From Neptuniibacter caesariensis (GTDB lineage: Bacteria; Pseudomonadota; Gammaproteobacteria; Pseudomonadales; Balneatricaceae): 64,000 nt of DNA. The stretch is from NCBI RefSeq assembly GCF_000153345.1, contig NZ_CH724125.1, positions 134,479 through 198,478 of the forward strand. The letters are read 5' to 3'. The stretch's first letter is position 1; each line of letters begins with the position of its first letter. The notes under the pieces are model-generated. The model saw nothing but the letters and a program-made list of their open reading frames with translations, was not told the DNA's origin and ran no database searches. This document shows positions 9,931 through 19,030 of this stretch, in pieces. The position numbers and the translations under genes were made by a program.

Positions 9931-10590
9931 ATGTCACAAGCTAAAGAAGTACTGAGTAATCCGGTATTTAAGAACAACCCAATCGGTCTGCAGATCCTGG
10001 GTGTATGTTCTGCCTTAGCGGTTACATCTAACCTGAATACTGCGATGGTAATGACCATGGCAGTAATTGCTGTAACTGCATTTTCTAACTTGTTTGTATC
10101 GATCATTCGAAACCACATTCCTGGTAACGTGCGTATCATCTGCCAGATGACTATCATCGCGTCACTTGTAATCGTGGTAGACCAGATCCTTAAAGCGTTT
10201 GCTTATGATGTTTCTAAGCAGCTTTCGGTATTCGTTGGTCTGATCATTACTAACTGTATCGTAATGGGTCGTGCTGAAGCGTTCGCGATGAAGAATCCTC
10301 CGGGGATCTCTTTCATGGACGGTATTGGTAACGGTCTTGGTTACGGTGTTGTTTTGATCTTCGTAGGTTTCCTGCGTGAGCTATTCGGCGCGGGTAAACT
10401 GTTTGGTTATGAAGTGCTGCCGTTGGTTAACGATGGTGGTTGGTACCTGGGTAATGGTTTGATGCTGTTGCCACCAAGTGCGTTCTTCATTATCGGTATG
10501 TTCATCTGGTTGGTTCGTACTTTCCATAAGGATCAGGTCGAAGCTCCAGAATTTGAACTGGCTAAGAACACTAAGAAGGAGGCTGTGTAA
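9931..10590 (+). CDS. nqrD: Na+-NQR subunit D
   Basis: NqrD is a six-helix membrane subunit homologous to RnfE. Together with NqrE it encloses an iron centre held by four cysteines at the membrane midplane. Visible here are [13 protein letters not shown] and [15 protein letters not shown], which carry the two conserved Cys residues of this subunit. Length is 219 residues, slightly above the 210 of Vibrio because of a short C-terminal tail. The final A of its stop codon is the first base of the nqrE ATG. Confidence 0.97.
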   Translation: MSQAKEVLSNPVFKNNPIGLQILGVCSALAVTSNLNTAMVMTMAVIAVTAFSNLFVSIIRNHIPGNVRIICQMTIIASLVIVVDQILKAFAYDVSKQLSVFVGLIITNCIVMGRAEAFAMKNPPGISFMDGIGNGLGYGVVLIFVGFLRELFGAGKLFGYEVLPLVNDGGWYLGNGLMLLPPSAFFIIGMFIWLVRTFHKDQVEAPEFELAKNTKKEAV

Positions 10591-11198
10591 TGGAACAGTA
10601 CATCAGCCTTGCCGTTAAGGCGATTTTCGTTGAAAACATGGCGTTGGCATTCTTCCTTGGGATGTGTACTTTCCTGGCTATCTCCAAGAAAGTTCAGACA
10701 TCTCTGGGTCTGGGTATTGCTGTTGTCGTTGTGTTGGCAATCACAACTCCTGTAAACAACCTGATTTATAACTTGCTGCTGCGTGAAGGCGCACTGGCGT
10801 GGGCTGGCTATCCTGAAGTGGATCTTAGCTTCCTGGGTTATATCTCATACATCGGTGTAATCGCGGCGATGGTACAGATCCTGGAGATGTTCCTGGATAA
10901 GTATGTGCCTGCGCTTTATAACTCTCTGGGCGTGTTCCTGCCTCTGATCACAGTAAACTGTGCGATCATGGGTGCAGCGCTGTTCATGGTTGAGCGTGAT
11001 TATAACTTCGGTGAATCCGTTGTTTACGGTGTAAGTGCAGGTATCGGTTGGGCGCTGGCGATTACAGCGCTGGCAGGTATCCGTGAAAAACTAAAATACA
11101 GCGACGTACCAGAAGGTCTACGTGGTCTGGGCATCACCTTCATTACTGTTGGTTTGATGTCACTGGGCTTCATGTCTTTCTCTGGCGTATCGCTTTAA
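10590..11198 (+). CDS. nqrE: Na+-NQR subunit E
   Basis: NqrE is a six-helix membrane protein, the homologue of RnfA and partner of NqrD around the Cys4 iron site. Its conserved cysteines appear in [12 protein letters not shown] and [12 protein letters not shown]. At 202 residues it has the standard length. It overlaps the nqrD stop by one base and is separated from nqrF by 33 bases holding an AAGGAAGG ribosome site. Confidence 0.97.
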   Translation: MEQYISLAVKAIFVENMALAFFLGMCTFLAISKKVQTSLGLGIAVVVVLAITTPVNNLIYNLLLREGALAWAGYPEVDLSFLGYISYIGVIAAMVQILEMFLDKYVPALYNSLGVFLPLITVNCAIMGAALFMVERDYNFGESVVYGVSAGIGWALAITALAGIREKLKYSDVPEGLRGLGITFITVGLMSLGFMSFSGVSL

Positions 11199-11231
11199 TG
11201 CCTACATGGTCAACAAAGGAAGGATTAGCCA

Positions 11232-12458
11232 ATGAATGCTGAAATCGTTCTAGGAGTTGTCATGTTTACCGCCGTAGTACTTGTACTGGTGGCGGTAATT
11301 CTGGCAGCACGTTCAAAGCTGGTTAGCTCCGGCAATGTAACAATTAGTATTAACAATGATCCTGAGAAATCAGTGACCGTTCCTGCAGGTGGTAAGCTGC
11401 TACAGACTCTGGCTGACCAGGGGATCTTTATCCCATCAGCTTGTGGTGGTGGTGGTACCTGTGCGCAGTGTGCGTGTGAAGTTCACAGTGGTGGTGGTTC
11501 TATGCTGCCTACTGAGGAATCTCACTTCACTATGCGTGAAGCTAAGGAAGGCTGGCGCCTTTCTTGTCAGGTTGCTGTTAAGCAGGACATGGAGATCGAG
11601 CTTGAAGAAGAGATCTTTGGTGTTAAGAAGTGGGAGTGTACTGTTGAATCTAACCCTAACGTTGCTACATTCATCAAAGAGCTGACACTGCGTCTGCCTG
11701 AAGGTGAAAATGTAGACTTCCGTGCCGGTGGTTATGTTCAGCTTGAATGTCCTCCACACGTCGTGAACTACAAAGACTTCGACATTCAGGAAGAATACCG
11801 TGGTGACTGGGATCAGTTTAACATGTGGCAGTATGTGTCTACTGTAACTGAACCGACTATCCGTGCTTACTCGATGGCGAACTACCCTGAAGAGCGTGGT
11901 GTTGTTAAGTTCAATATCCGTATTGCTTCTCCACCTCCGGGTACTGATTTCCCACCGGGAATCATGTCTTCGTACGTATTCAACCTGAAAGAAGGTGACA
12001 AGATCACTGTATACGGGCCATTCGGTGAATTCTTCGCTACTGATAATGATAGCGAAATGGTATTCATTGGTGGTGGTGCTGGTATGGCGCCAATGCGTTC
12101 TCATATCTTCGATCAGTTGAAGCGTCTGAACTCTACTCGTAAGATTTCGTTCTGGTACGGTGCTCGCTCAATGCGTGAGTCCTTCTATGACGATGAATAC
12201 GATATGCTTGCTGCGGAAAATGACAACTTCGATTGGCATCTTGCGCTTTCAGACCCTCAGCCAGAAGATAACTGGGATGGTCTGACAGGCTTTATCCATA
12301 ATGTACTGTACGAAAACTATCTTAAGGATCATGAAGCGCCTGAAGATTGTGAGTACTACATGTGTGGACCTCCAATGATGAACTCTGCAGTTATCCAGAT
12401 GTTGCTTGACCTTGGTGTTGAGCGTGAAAACATCTTCCTTGATGACTTTGGTGGTTAA
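11232..12458 (+). CDS. nqrF: Na+-NQR subunit F, NADH-oxidising flavoprotein
   Basis: NqrF accepts electrons from NADH. In order, it has one N-terminal membrane helix, a plant-type [2Fe-2S] domain ([16 protein letters not shown] near residues 69-84, with the fourth Cys in RLSCQVAV), an FAD-binding domain with [11 protein letters not shown], and an NAD-binding domain with [12 protein letters not shown] and the terminal [13 protein letters not shown]. Its 408 residues match the family. The apbE gene follows within eight bases. Confidence 0.98.
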   Translation: MNAEIVLGVVMFTAVVLVLVAVILAARSKLVSSGNVTISINNDPEKSVTVPAGGKLLQTLADQGIFIPSACGGGGTCAQCACEVHSGGGSMLPTEESHFTMREAKEGWRLSCQVAVKQDMEIELEEEIFGVKKWECTVESNPNVATFIKELTLRLPEGENVDFRAGGYVQLECPPHVVNYKDFDIQEEYRGDWDQFNMWQYVSTVTEPTIRAYSMANYPEERGVVKFNIRIASPPPGTDFPPGIMSSYVFNLKEGDKITVYGPFGEFFATDNDSEMVFIGGGAGMAPMRSHIFDQLKRLNSTRKISFWYGARSMRESFYDDEYDMLAAENDNFDWHLALSDPQPEDNWDGLTGFIHNVLYENYLKDHEAPEDCEYYMCGPPMMNSAVIQMLLDLGVERENIFLDDFGG

Positions 12459-12465
12459 TCATTTG

Positions 12466-13500
12466 ATGTTTGTCTTTAGACATAACTCCAAGTGGCCGGC
12501 AGCTTCGCTGCTGGCCACTTTGTTTTTGGTCTTATTTTTACTCTCCGGTTGCCTGGCTGAACCTGCAAAGATTCAGGCCTATCAGGGGCTAACCATGGGA
12601 ACGACTTACACGGTTAAGTACGTTTCCTCTTCTGAGCAAGATAACTTTAAAAGTGAAATAGATTCTGCGCTTAAGGCTGTTAATCAGTCTATGTCGACCT
12701 ATATAGCTGATTCAGAGTTATCATTGATCAATCAAGCTCAAATCGGTCATGAACAAGCTTTAAGCACAGAGTTGAACTATGTTCTCCAGCTTGCGCAAAA
12801 AATTAGTCAAGAATCTAACGGGGCTTTCGATATAACGGTTGGGCCCTTGGTTAATATGTGGGGCTTTGGTCCTGATGGTCGTGTTGTAAAAGCGCCCACC
12901 GATAATGAAATTCAGTCGCTTTATGATCATGTGGGTTACGCTAAAGTAAATCTGCATGATGGAAGGTTGATCAAAGACACAGAGATCTACCTTGATCTTT
13001 CGGCTATCGCGAAAGGCTATGGTGTTGATGTGATTGCGGAGCTTCTTGAGGAAAAAGGGATAGAAAGCTATCTGGTTGAGATAGGTGGCGAACTGCGTGC
13101 TAAAGGGCTTAAGCCTGATGGGATGGAGTGGCGCATTGCCATTGAGACACCGACAGAGACATTTGATCGACAGATTCAAAAAATAATCGCGGTAAAAGAT
13201 GTTGGTATAGCGACATCGGGTGATTATAGGAACTATTTTGAAGAGAATGGTGTGCGTTTTTCGCATACAATAGATCCTGCAACTGGGCAGCCTATCAAGC
13301 ATAAGCTCGCATCGGTTACTGTGCTGGCACAAACTTGTGCTGAAGCTGATGCCTATGCAACTGCATTGATGGTGATGGGTGCTGAGGACGGTTATAAGTT
13401 TGCCCAGGCGCACAATATTGATGCATTTTTCATTGTGAAGAATGCGCAGGGTTTCGAAGAAATAATGACGCCGGGGTTTAATAATTACCTGGTGAGGTGA
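12466..13500 (+). CDS. apbE: FAD:protein FMN transferase ApbE, lipoprotein
   Basis: ApbE uses FAD to attach FMN to threonines, here most likely those of NqrB and NqrC encoded just upstream. The frame is open into nqrF. The ATG at 12466 is preferred because it places a signal sequence (MFVFRHNSKWPAAS...) before a lipobox LSGC, predicting a lipid-anchored periplasmic protein. Family features include GLTMGTTYTVKY, GAFDITVGPLVNMWGFG, DLSAIAKGYGVD and SHTIDPATGQP, and the length of 344 residues is normal. The ribosome site is weak (GGTGG about 11 bases upstream), which may reflect coupling to nqrF. Confidence 0.95.
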   Translation: MFVFRHNSKWPAASLLATLFLVLFLLSGCLAEPAKIQAYQGLTMGTTYTVKYVSSSEQDNFKSEIDSALKAVNQSMSTYIADSELSLINQAQIGHEQALSTELNYVLQLAQKISQESNGAFDITVGPLVNMWGFGPDGRVVKAPTDNEIQSLYDHVGYAKVNLHDGRLIKDTEIYLDLSAIAKGYGVDVIAELLEEKGIESYLVEIGGELRAKGLKPDGMEWRIAIETPTETFDRQIQKIIAVKDVGIATSGDYRNYFEENGVRFSHTIDPATGQPIKHKLASVTVLAQTCAEADAYATALMVMGAEDGYKFAQAHNIDAFFIVKNAQGFEEIMTPGFNNYLVR

Positions 13501-13510
13501 GATATTTATT

Positions 13511-13744
13511 ATGACAACGATGATTTTTACTCTAATCGCATTGGTTTGTATCGTGGTTGCAATGTCGGTTGGCGTATTGATGGGGCGTAAGCCTATCTCG
13601 GGTTCGTGTGGCGGTTTGGCAAATGTTGGTATCGAAGGTAAGTGCAGCATTTGTGGTGATGATCCTCAGAAGTGTGAGGAGGAGCAGGAGCGCCAGGCGA
13701 AAGAGGAATCAGACCTTGGTTATGAGCTTAAATCTAAAGAATAA
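13511..13744 (+). CDS. nqrM: NqrM, Na+-NQR maturation protein (DUF539)
   Basis: This 77-residue protein has a single N-terminal membrane helix followed by a Cys-rich segment, with GSCGGLANVGIEGKCSIC and a further Cys in QKCEEE. That pattern is typical of NqrM, needed to deliver iron to the Cys4 site shared by NqrD and NqrE. Its place ten bases after apbE completes the nqr biogenesis module. The C-terminus is charged and probably cytoplasmic. Confidence 0.93.
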   Translation: MTTMIFTLIALVCIVVAMSVGVLMGRKPISGSCGGLANVGIEGKCSICGDDPQKCEEEQERQAKEESDLGYELKSKE

Positions 13745-13830
13745 TTGAGTAGCAGCTGATCCAGAGTATGCTGAATACTTAAAAGTCTATTTGAAACAAT
13801 AAGATAATTATAAATTGATAGGGGAAAGTG

Positions 13831-15231
13831 ATGGCGGTTTATGACTATGATGTCATTGTGATCGGTTCCGGTCCTGCAGGTGAAGGTGCGGCGATGAATG
13901 CTTCTAAAAAGGGGCGTCGCGTAGCTGTCATTGAGGAGCAGGAGGCTGTTGGTGGTAACTGTACGCATAAGGGTACTATTCCATCAAAGGCGTTGCGCCA
14001 TTCTGTGAAGCAGATCATTGAGTTCAACACTAACCCTATGTTCCGTGATATTGGTGAGCCTCGCTGGTTCTCCTTTCCTAAGGTTCTTAAGCGTGCCGAA
14101 AAGGTTATGTCCAGCCAGGTAGTGCTGCGAACTAACTTCTATGCGCGCAACCGTATTGATGTCTTCTTTGGTACCGCCGAGTTCGAGGATAAGGAAACAG
14201 TTATCGTACGCGGTACGGCTTCAGGTGATGAAACACTGAGAGCTAAAAACATTATTATCGCTACTGGATCGCGTCCGTATACTCCGGACGATATTGATTT
14301 CAGCCACCCGCGTATTTATAACTCAGACACTATTCTGAAACTGAGCCATACGCCTCGTACATTGATTATTTACGGTGCAGGTGTCATTGGATCTGAATAT
14401 GCGTCGATCTTTAGTGGTTTGGGTGTAAAGGTAGATCTGATCAATAACCAGGAACGCCTTTTGTCCTTCCTTGATGCTGAGATCTCTGATGCACTGAGCT
14501 ATCACCTGCGAAACAATGCGGTGAAAATTCGCCATAACGAAATCTATGATAATGTCGTGGCTGATGAGCGAGGTGTTATCCTGACTCTGAAGTCAGGTAA
14601 GAAAATCCGTGCGGATGCATTCCTCTGGTGTAATGGGCGTACAGGTAATACTGATATGCTTAAGCTTGAGAATATCGGTCTTGACGCTAACAGTCGTGGT
14701 CAGTTGGTAGTCGATGATCACTATCGCACTCAGTGTGATGGAATTTATGCGGCGGGTGATGTTGTGGGTTGGCCAAGTCTTGCTTCAGCTGCGCTCGATC
14801 AGGGCCGTGCTGCAGCTGCGGATATGCTTGATGCTGAAGACTTCCGTTATATCAATGAAGTACCTACAGGTATCTACACTATCCCTGAAATTAGCTCGGT
14901 TGGTAAAACCGAGGAAGAGCTGACGAAAGAATGTGTCCCTTATGAAGCGGGTCAGGCGTTCTTTAAGGACACGGCACGTGCTCAGATTTACGGACAGCCA
15001 GTTGGTATGTTGAAGATTCTATTCCATCGTGAAACGCTGGAAATTCTGGGTATCCATTGTTTTGGTGAGCATGCGGCAGAGATCGTTCACATCGGACAGG
15101 CGATCATGGCTCAAGAGGGTGAGTCAAATACCATTAAGTATTTCATCAATACCACTTTCAACTACCCGACCATGGCTGAAGCATACAGGGTGGCAGCAAT
15201 TGCTGGTTTGAATCGCATAGCTAACCTGTAA
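13831..15231 (+). CDS. sthA: Soluble pyridine nucleotide transhydrogenase
   Basis: SthA is a cytoplasmic FAD enzyme that transfers hydride between NADPH and NAD+, mainly to drain excess NADPH. The FAD motif [10 protein letters not shown] lies at residues 12-21. The redox region reads [16 protein letters not shown]: Cys44 is followed by Thr49 where lipoamide dehydrogenases have a second Cys, which marks transhydrogenase rather than a disulfide reductase. The central NAD(P) site [16 protein letters not shown] and the C-terminal dimer domain are intact. The ATG at 13831 sits behind GGGGAAAG and gives 466 residues, the same as E. coli. It follows nqrM by 86 bases, so it may share nqr transcripts. 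The terminator is at 15246-15273. Confidence 0.97.
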   Translation: MAVYDYDVIVIGSGPAGEGAAMNASKKGRRVAVIEEQEAVGGNCTHKGTIPSKALRHSVKQIIEFNTNPMFRDIGEPRWFSFPKVLKRAEKVMSSQVVLRTNFYARNRIDVFFGTAEFEDKETVIVRGTASGDETLRAKNIIIATGSRPYTPDDIDFSHPRIYNSDTILKLSHTPRTLIIYGAGVIGSEYASIFSGLGVKVDLINNQERLLSFLDAEISDALSYHLRNNAVKIRHNEIYDNVVADERGVILTLKSGKKIRADAFLWCNGRTGNTDMLKLENIGLDANSRGQLVVDDHYRTQCDGIYAAGDVVGWPSLASAALDQGRAAAADMLDAEDFRYINEVPTGIYTIPEISSVGKTEEELTKECVPYEAGQAFFKDTARAQIYGQPVGMLKILFHRETLEILGIHCFGEHAAEIVHIGQAIMAQEGESNTIKYFINTTFNYPTMAEAYRVAAIAGLNRIANL

Positions 15232-15245
15232 TCATTCATGTTATT

Positions 15246-15273
15246 AAAAAAGCACGCATTAGCGTGCTTTTTT
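15246..15273. terminator. Bidirectional terminator between sthA and the broken binding-protein gene
   Basis: A six-A run and GCACGC (15252-15257) pair with GCGTGC (15262-15267) and a six-T run around a four-base loop. It is symmetric, so it can serve sthA on the plus strand and the convergent gene on the minus strand. Confidence 0.9.
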
Positions 15274-15965
15274 ATTGTCTGCAGGTTCGCACATTCTGAT
15301 TAAATCGCTGGATAAAGCCAGGATGTCTATCTAAAAAGTTATGCGAAAAGTAAACACCAAGGGGCTTGTTTCTAAGTGTATCTGAGCGAACCAGATGCTC
15401 TGCATGATTAGTAGATAGAAGCTTATTCATGACCTGGTCGTTTGCGAGAATCGCATCGACACGCTTCCTTATGAGGAGCTGTAAGAGCTGTTGGTTGTTA
15501 CGCGGCGGATTGTTGGCGAGCTGGTATTCGTTCGTTGTTAGCCATGTTTGCATATTTGCCCCAAGAAAGCTGCTGACAACTTTATCTGTCCTGAAGGTTT
15601 CGCCAGTAGGGGAAGAATAATTGTCTTTTCTCTGAAACCAGGTCCAGTTTTGTTCTGCAATGATCTCGGATCATCGTTGCATAATTGTCTCGAGTTGGGT
15701 TTTTCGAAGCTGCGAAAAATCCATCGGCTTCATTCTGAATGACCAGAGTTTGTGCTCTTTTCCACGGGACAACTTTAATCTGAAGCGTATATTCGCTCAT
15801 TGGTTTAAAGGCGCATTCAACGACTTCAACGGCGCTACCAGATAGCATCTTCCCTATGTAATGGCTGTAAGGGGGTAGGTTATGTGTTGTTAAAACAATG
15901 GTGGTTTTGCCAAATGTCGAAGCTGAGGCAAGGAATAATGTGATGAGGATTATTAGTAACTTCAT
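15272..15965 (-). pseudogene. Periplasmic solute-binding protein (family 3 type), frameshifted
   Basis: The N-terminal half (15965 to about 15672) starts with a signal peptide (MKLLIILITLFLASAS) and continues as a family 3-type substrate-binding domain with LPPYSHYIGKM, KVVPWKRAQTLV and DGFFAASKNPTRDNYAT. At about 15671 one extra base in the ATGATCC context throws the frame. Shifting by one restores SEIIAEQNWTWFQRKDNYS, which runs into the second open segment (15553 to 15272, starting MQTWLTTNEY). Together they would give one protein of about 230 residues, the usual length for short polar amino acid-type binding proteins. No transporter genes lie nearby. It is either a recent pseudogene or a sequencing error. 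The ligand is unknown. Confidence 0.75.
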
Positions 15966-16021
15966 GCGACATTTCTATATTCCGTTTTACTGAAGTATAG
16001 AGTTATAAACCAAGCGCGCAC

Positions 16022-16050
16022 AAAAAAAGCCCGGCATTTGCCGGGCTTTG
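16022..16050 (-). terminator. Rho-independent terminator after icd
   Basis: On the minus strand AAAGCCCGGC pairs with GCCGGGCTTT and is followed by a run of seven T. The stem is strong and the tail good. Confidence 0.9.
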
Positions 16051-16068
16051 TCATTAATTTATGATCTA

Positions 16069-18285
16069 TTACTTAGCTAGTGCACTGTTCAGAGATGCGC
16101 TTGGGCGCATTACTTTCTTAACAGTTTCACGGTTAGCGTGGTAGTAGCCATCAAGCGCAGCAGGAGTACCCTGGCACTCTGCTAGCTCAGCAACAATCTT
16201 GCTTTCCTGAGAAGTCAGATCTTCAGCCAGCTGCTTAAATTCAGCTGCCAGTTCTGCGTCTTCAGTCTGGTTAGCGACTTCCTGAGCCCAGTACATGCCC
16301 AGGTAGAAGTGAGAACCACGGTTATCCAGCTCACCAGTCTTACGTGATGGTGATTTGTTGTTCTCAAGCAGCTTGCCTGTTGCAGCGTCTAGTGTTTTAG
16401 CCAGAACTGCAGCGCGCTTGTTGCCTTTAAGGCCAAGATCTTCAAGAGATACAGCCAGAGCAAGGAACTCACCCAGAGAATCCCAGCGTAGGTGGTTTTC
16501 TTCTTCAACCTGCTGAACGTGCTTAGGAGCAGAACCGCCTGCGCCAGTCTCATACATACCGCCGCCCTTAAGCATTGGTACGATAGATAGCATCTTAGCG
16601 GAAGTACCTAGTTCGATGATTGGGAACAGGTCTGTCAGGTAGTCACGTAGTACGTTACCTGTTACAGAGATAGTGTCCTTGCCTCGGAACATGCGGTCCA
16701 TGCTGAAACGGATCGCCTGGTTGTAAGTCTTGATGTAGATCTCAAGACCATCAGTGTCGTGATCCTGCAGGTAAGTTTCTACTTTTTTGATCAGTTCAGC
16801 GTCATGAGCACGCTTGTAATCAAGCCAGAATACAGCAGGCGTATCAGAGTTGCGTGCACGAGTTACTGCTAGTTTAACCCAGTCACGTACAGGCTCATCT
16901 TTAGTCTGGCATGCGCGCCAGATATCGCCTTTCTCAACTTCGTGCTGCATCAGAACGGTACCGTCTGCAGCAACTACACGCATAGTGCCAGGCTGAGTTT
17001 CGTATGTCTTATCGTGAGAACCATACTCTTCAGCTTTCTTAGCCATCAGGCCAACATTTGGAACTGTACCGATAGTGGTTGGATCAAATGCACCATTGGT
17101 TTTGCAGTAGTTGATCATCTCTTGGTAGATGCGTGCGTAAGTAGATTCAGGCATTACAGCTTTAGTGTCAGCTGTCTGGCCATTTGCGTCCCACATCTTA
17201 CCGCCGTTACGGATCATCGCAGGCATAGAAGCATCTACGATTACGTCTGAAGGTACGTGCAGGTTTGTGATGCCTTTAGAGGAATCAACCATCGCAAGTT
17301 TCGGACGGTGCTCGTAGCACTTGTGAATCGCTTCTTCGATCTCTTCGCGCTTAGATGTTGGAAGGGTAGCGATCTTATCGTATACACTGCCAATACCGTT
17401 ATTTGGGTTAACGCCCAGCTCTTCAAACAGGTCGCCGTATTGTTCGAATAGTTCTTTGTAGAATACAGTTACAGCGTGGCCGAATACGATAGGGTGAGAA
17501 ACCTTCATCATGGTCGCTTTAACGTGCAGGGACCACATAACGCCTGTTTCTTTAGCATCTTGAAGTGATTCTTCAAAGAATTCGCGTAGCGCTGCGCAGC
17601 TCATGCGCATGCTGTCCAGAATTTCACCTTTTTCCAGGCTCAGTTCTTTCTTAACTTCAACGTTACCAGCCTGGTCTACAAATTCGATGCGAACATCGCC
17701 GGCTTCAGCCATAGTGATAGACTGTTCGCTAGAGAAGAAGTCGCCACCGCGCATATAGTCAGCATGAGTCTGAGAAGCTTTGCTCCACTTGCCCATAGAG
17801 TGCGGGAATTTTTTAGCGTAAGCCTTTACAGCGCCAGGAGCACGACGGTCAGAGTTACCTTCACGCAGAACTGGGTTTACTGCGGAGCCCAGGATTTTAG
17901 AGTAACGCGTCTGAACATCAGCATCAGTATCTGTCTGCGGATCTTCTGGGTAGTCAGGTACATCGTAGCCCTGAGTTTGTAATTCAGCGATGCATGCTTT
18001 CAACTGAGGGATGGATGCACTGATGTTTGGTAGTTTGATGATGTTTGCGTTTGGATCCTGTGTCAGTTCACCCAGGAACTTAAGGCCATCTTCTACGCGC
18101 TGTTCTTCGGATAGTTTTTCAGGGAAAGCAGAAAGCACGCGTCCTGCTAGAGAGATATCTGAAATTTTAACATCGATCTCAGCTTTGGACGTGAATGCGC
18201 GAACGATTGGCAAAAGCGAACATGTAGCCAATGAAGGTGCTTCGTCAGTTAGGGTCCAGTAAATCGTTTGATTGGTTGTAGTCAT
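16069..18285 (-). CDS. icd: NADP-dependent isocitrate dehydrogenase, monomeric type
   Basis: This TCA-cycle enzyme decarboxylates isocitrate to 2-oxoglutarate and makes NADPH. At 738 residues it belongs to the large monomeric class, unrelated in length to the 416-residue dimeric enzyme. Family blocks include [33 protein letters not shown] (isocitrate phosphate binding), and [20 protein letters not shown]. The ATG at 18285 ([17 protein letters not shown]) follows a GGGGAATACA ribosome site; a TTG four codons earlier would place the start inside that site. It stands alone between a terminator and a 305-base upstream gap. NADPH made here could be balanced by SthA. Confidence 0.97.
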   Translation of the reverse strand: MTTTNQTIYWTLTDEAPSLATCSLLPIVRAFTSKAEIDVKISDISLAGRVLSAFPEKLSEEQRVEDGLKFLGELTQDPNANIIKLPNISASIPQLKACIAELQTQGYDVPDYPEDPQTDTDADVQTRYSKILGSAVNPVLREGNSDRRAPGAVKAYAKKFPHSMGKWSKASQTHADYMRGGDFFSSEQSITMAEAGDVRIEFVDQAGNVEVKKELSLEKGEILDSMRMSCAALREFFEESLQDAKETGVMWSLHVKATMMKVSHPIVFGHAVTVFYKELFEQYGDLFEELGVNPNNGIGSVYDKIATLPTSKREEIEEAIHKCYEHRPKLAMVDSSKGITNLHVPSDVIVDASMPAMIRNGGKMWDANGQTADTKAVMPESTYARIYQEMINYCKTNGAFDPTTIGTVPNVGLMAKKAEEYGSHDKTYETQPGTMRVVAADGTVLMQHEVEKGDIWRACQTKDEPVRDWVKLAVTRARNSDTPAVFWLDYKRAHDAELIKKVETYLQDHDTDGLEIYIKTYNQAIRFSMDRMFRGKDTISVTGNVLRDYLTDLFPIIELGTSAKMLSIVPMLKGGGMYETGAGGSAPKHVQQVEEENHLRWDSLGEFLALAVSLEDLGLKGNKRAAVLAKTLDAATGKLLENNKSPSRKTGELDNRGSHFYLGMYWAQEVANQTEDAELAAEFKQLAEDLTSQESKIVAELAECQGTPAALDGYYHANRETVKKVMRPSASLNSALAK

Positions 18286-18590
18286 TGTATTCCCCAAAAG
18301 TTTTATGGCAGTGCAGCCAAGGGTTTGAAAAAAGACAACTTGTGGTCGTCTCTCTCCACTGTATTCAAACCCGCGGTTGTAATTTAGTGACAGAATTATA
18401 CTGAAATTAGGGGCTTAGTCATACGTCTGGCCTATGTACTTATGGCTAATGTTGTTGTGTTTTTACAACTTTTTCAGGTTTTTTTATTGTGCGATGCAGC
18501 AATGCACCCGTTTGGGGCGAATTTATCTGTAGTGAAACTACTTAATTCCCCTTAATGCTCGCAATTATGCTTTAAAGTCGCTGAGTTGAT
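18286..18590. other. Intergenic region upstream of icd and the oxidoreductase-like gene
   Basis: These 305 bases separate divergent genes and presumably hold both promoters. The stretch is AT-rich with several T-runs around 18455-18490. I found no clear -35/-10 pair, RNA gene or coding frame. Confidence 0.4.
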
Positions 18591-18821
18591 ATGAGTTCAA
18601 CAGAGAGTAGAATGCTATATAAAGAACGAGAGGCTTTAAGTGTGCAAGATCCAGATAAACCCATTCGTCCGGGTAATTATGATTGTTGCGAGGGCGGCTG
18701 TTCTCCTTGTATATGGGATACTTATTACGAGGATATGGAGGTCTGGAAAGCTGCACAGGCAAAAAAGAAATCTGAGTCTGTAGATATAGAGTCAAAGGAA
18801 AATGAACCAAGTCAGGAGTGA
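18591..18821 (+). CDS. Oxidoreductase-like domain protein (Cys-rich small protein)
   Basis: This 76-residue protein contains KPIRPGNYDCCEGGCSPCIW followed by DTYYEDMEVW. That matches the short oxidoreductase-like N-terminal domain found alone in many proteobacteria (consensus P-x-R-P-x4-CC-x3-C-x2-C-W-D-Y). The four clustered cysteines suggest metal or Fe-S binding. No reaction has been shown to my knowledge. The C-terminal third is charged and probably disordered. The next small gene starts seven bases after the stop, so the two are likely cotranscribed and end at the terminator at 18988-19013. Confidence 0.75.
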   Translation: MSSTESRMLYKEREALSVQDPDKPIRPGNYDCCEGGCSPCIWDTYYEDMEVWKAAQAKKKSESVDIESKENEPSQE

Positions 18822-18827
18822 CCTGAA

Positions 18828-18989
18828 ATGGCAAAGAATGTTGTAGATCTGAATGCTTCCAGAGATAAGGCTGAGCATAAAAGGAAAGAGAAAAAATTCG
18901 AAGCGTTGCAGAAGAGGTTTGAGAAGGCTTTGCCAACTGAAGAGCAGGATCCGAAAAAAAAGCTGTTGAATATTTTCAAGAAAAAATAA
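18828..18989 (+). CDS. Small basic protein of unknown function (53 residues)
   Basis: The ATG at 18828 opens a frame starting MAKNVVDLNASRDKAEHK and ending NIFKKK. Nearly all of it is Lys/Glu-rich helix, and there is no membrane segment. A GGAGTG at 18815-18820 is suitably placed as ribosome site, and the gene lies snugly between its neighbour's stop and a terminator, which supports real coding. I do not recognise the family. The basic tail might bind nucleic acid or the ribosome, but that is only a guess. Confidence 0.6.
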   Translation: MAKNVVDLNASRDKAEHKRKEKKFEALQKRFEKALPTEEQDPKKKLLNIFKKK

Positions 18990-19013
18990 AAAAGGGGCTT
19001 AAGCCCCTTTTTT
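18988..19013. terminator. Bidirectional terminator between the small genes and rne
   Basis: AAAAAAGGGGCTT is followed directly by AAGCCCCTTTTTT, a perfect palindrome centred at 19000/19001. It can end transcription from both sides. Confidence 0.9.
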
Positions 19014-19030
19014 AGTGTCCATCAGTCGTC

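Noticed and set aside
11436-12104. Open frame of 222 codons antisense to nqrF
   Set aside because: Shadow of a well-supported gene; the product is rich in Thr/Arg and has no domain.
12760-13650. Long open frame of 296 codons on the minus strand
   Set aside because: It lies fully antisense to apbE and nqrM, which have clear motifs, and its product is low-complexity and without known features.
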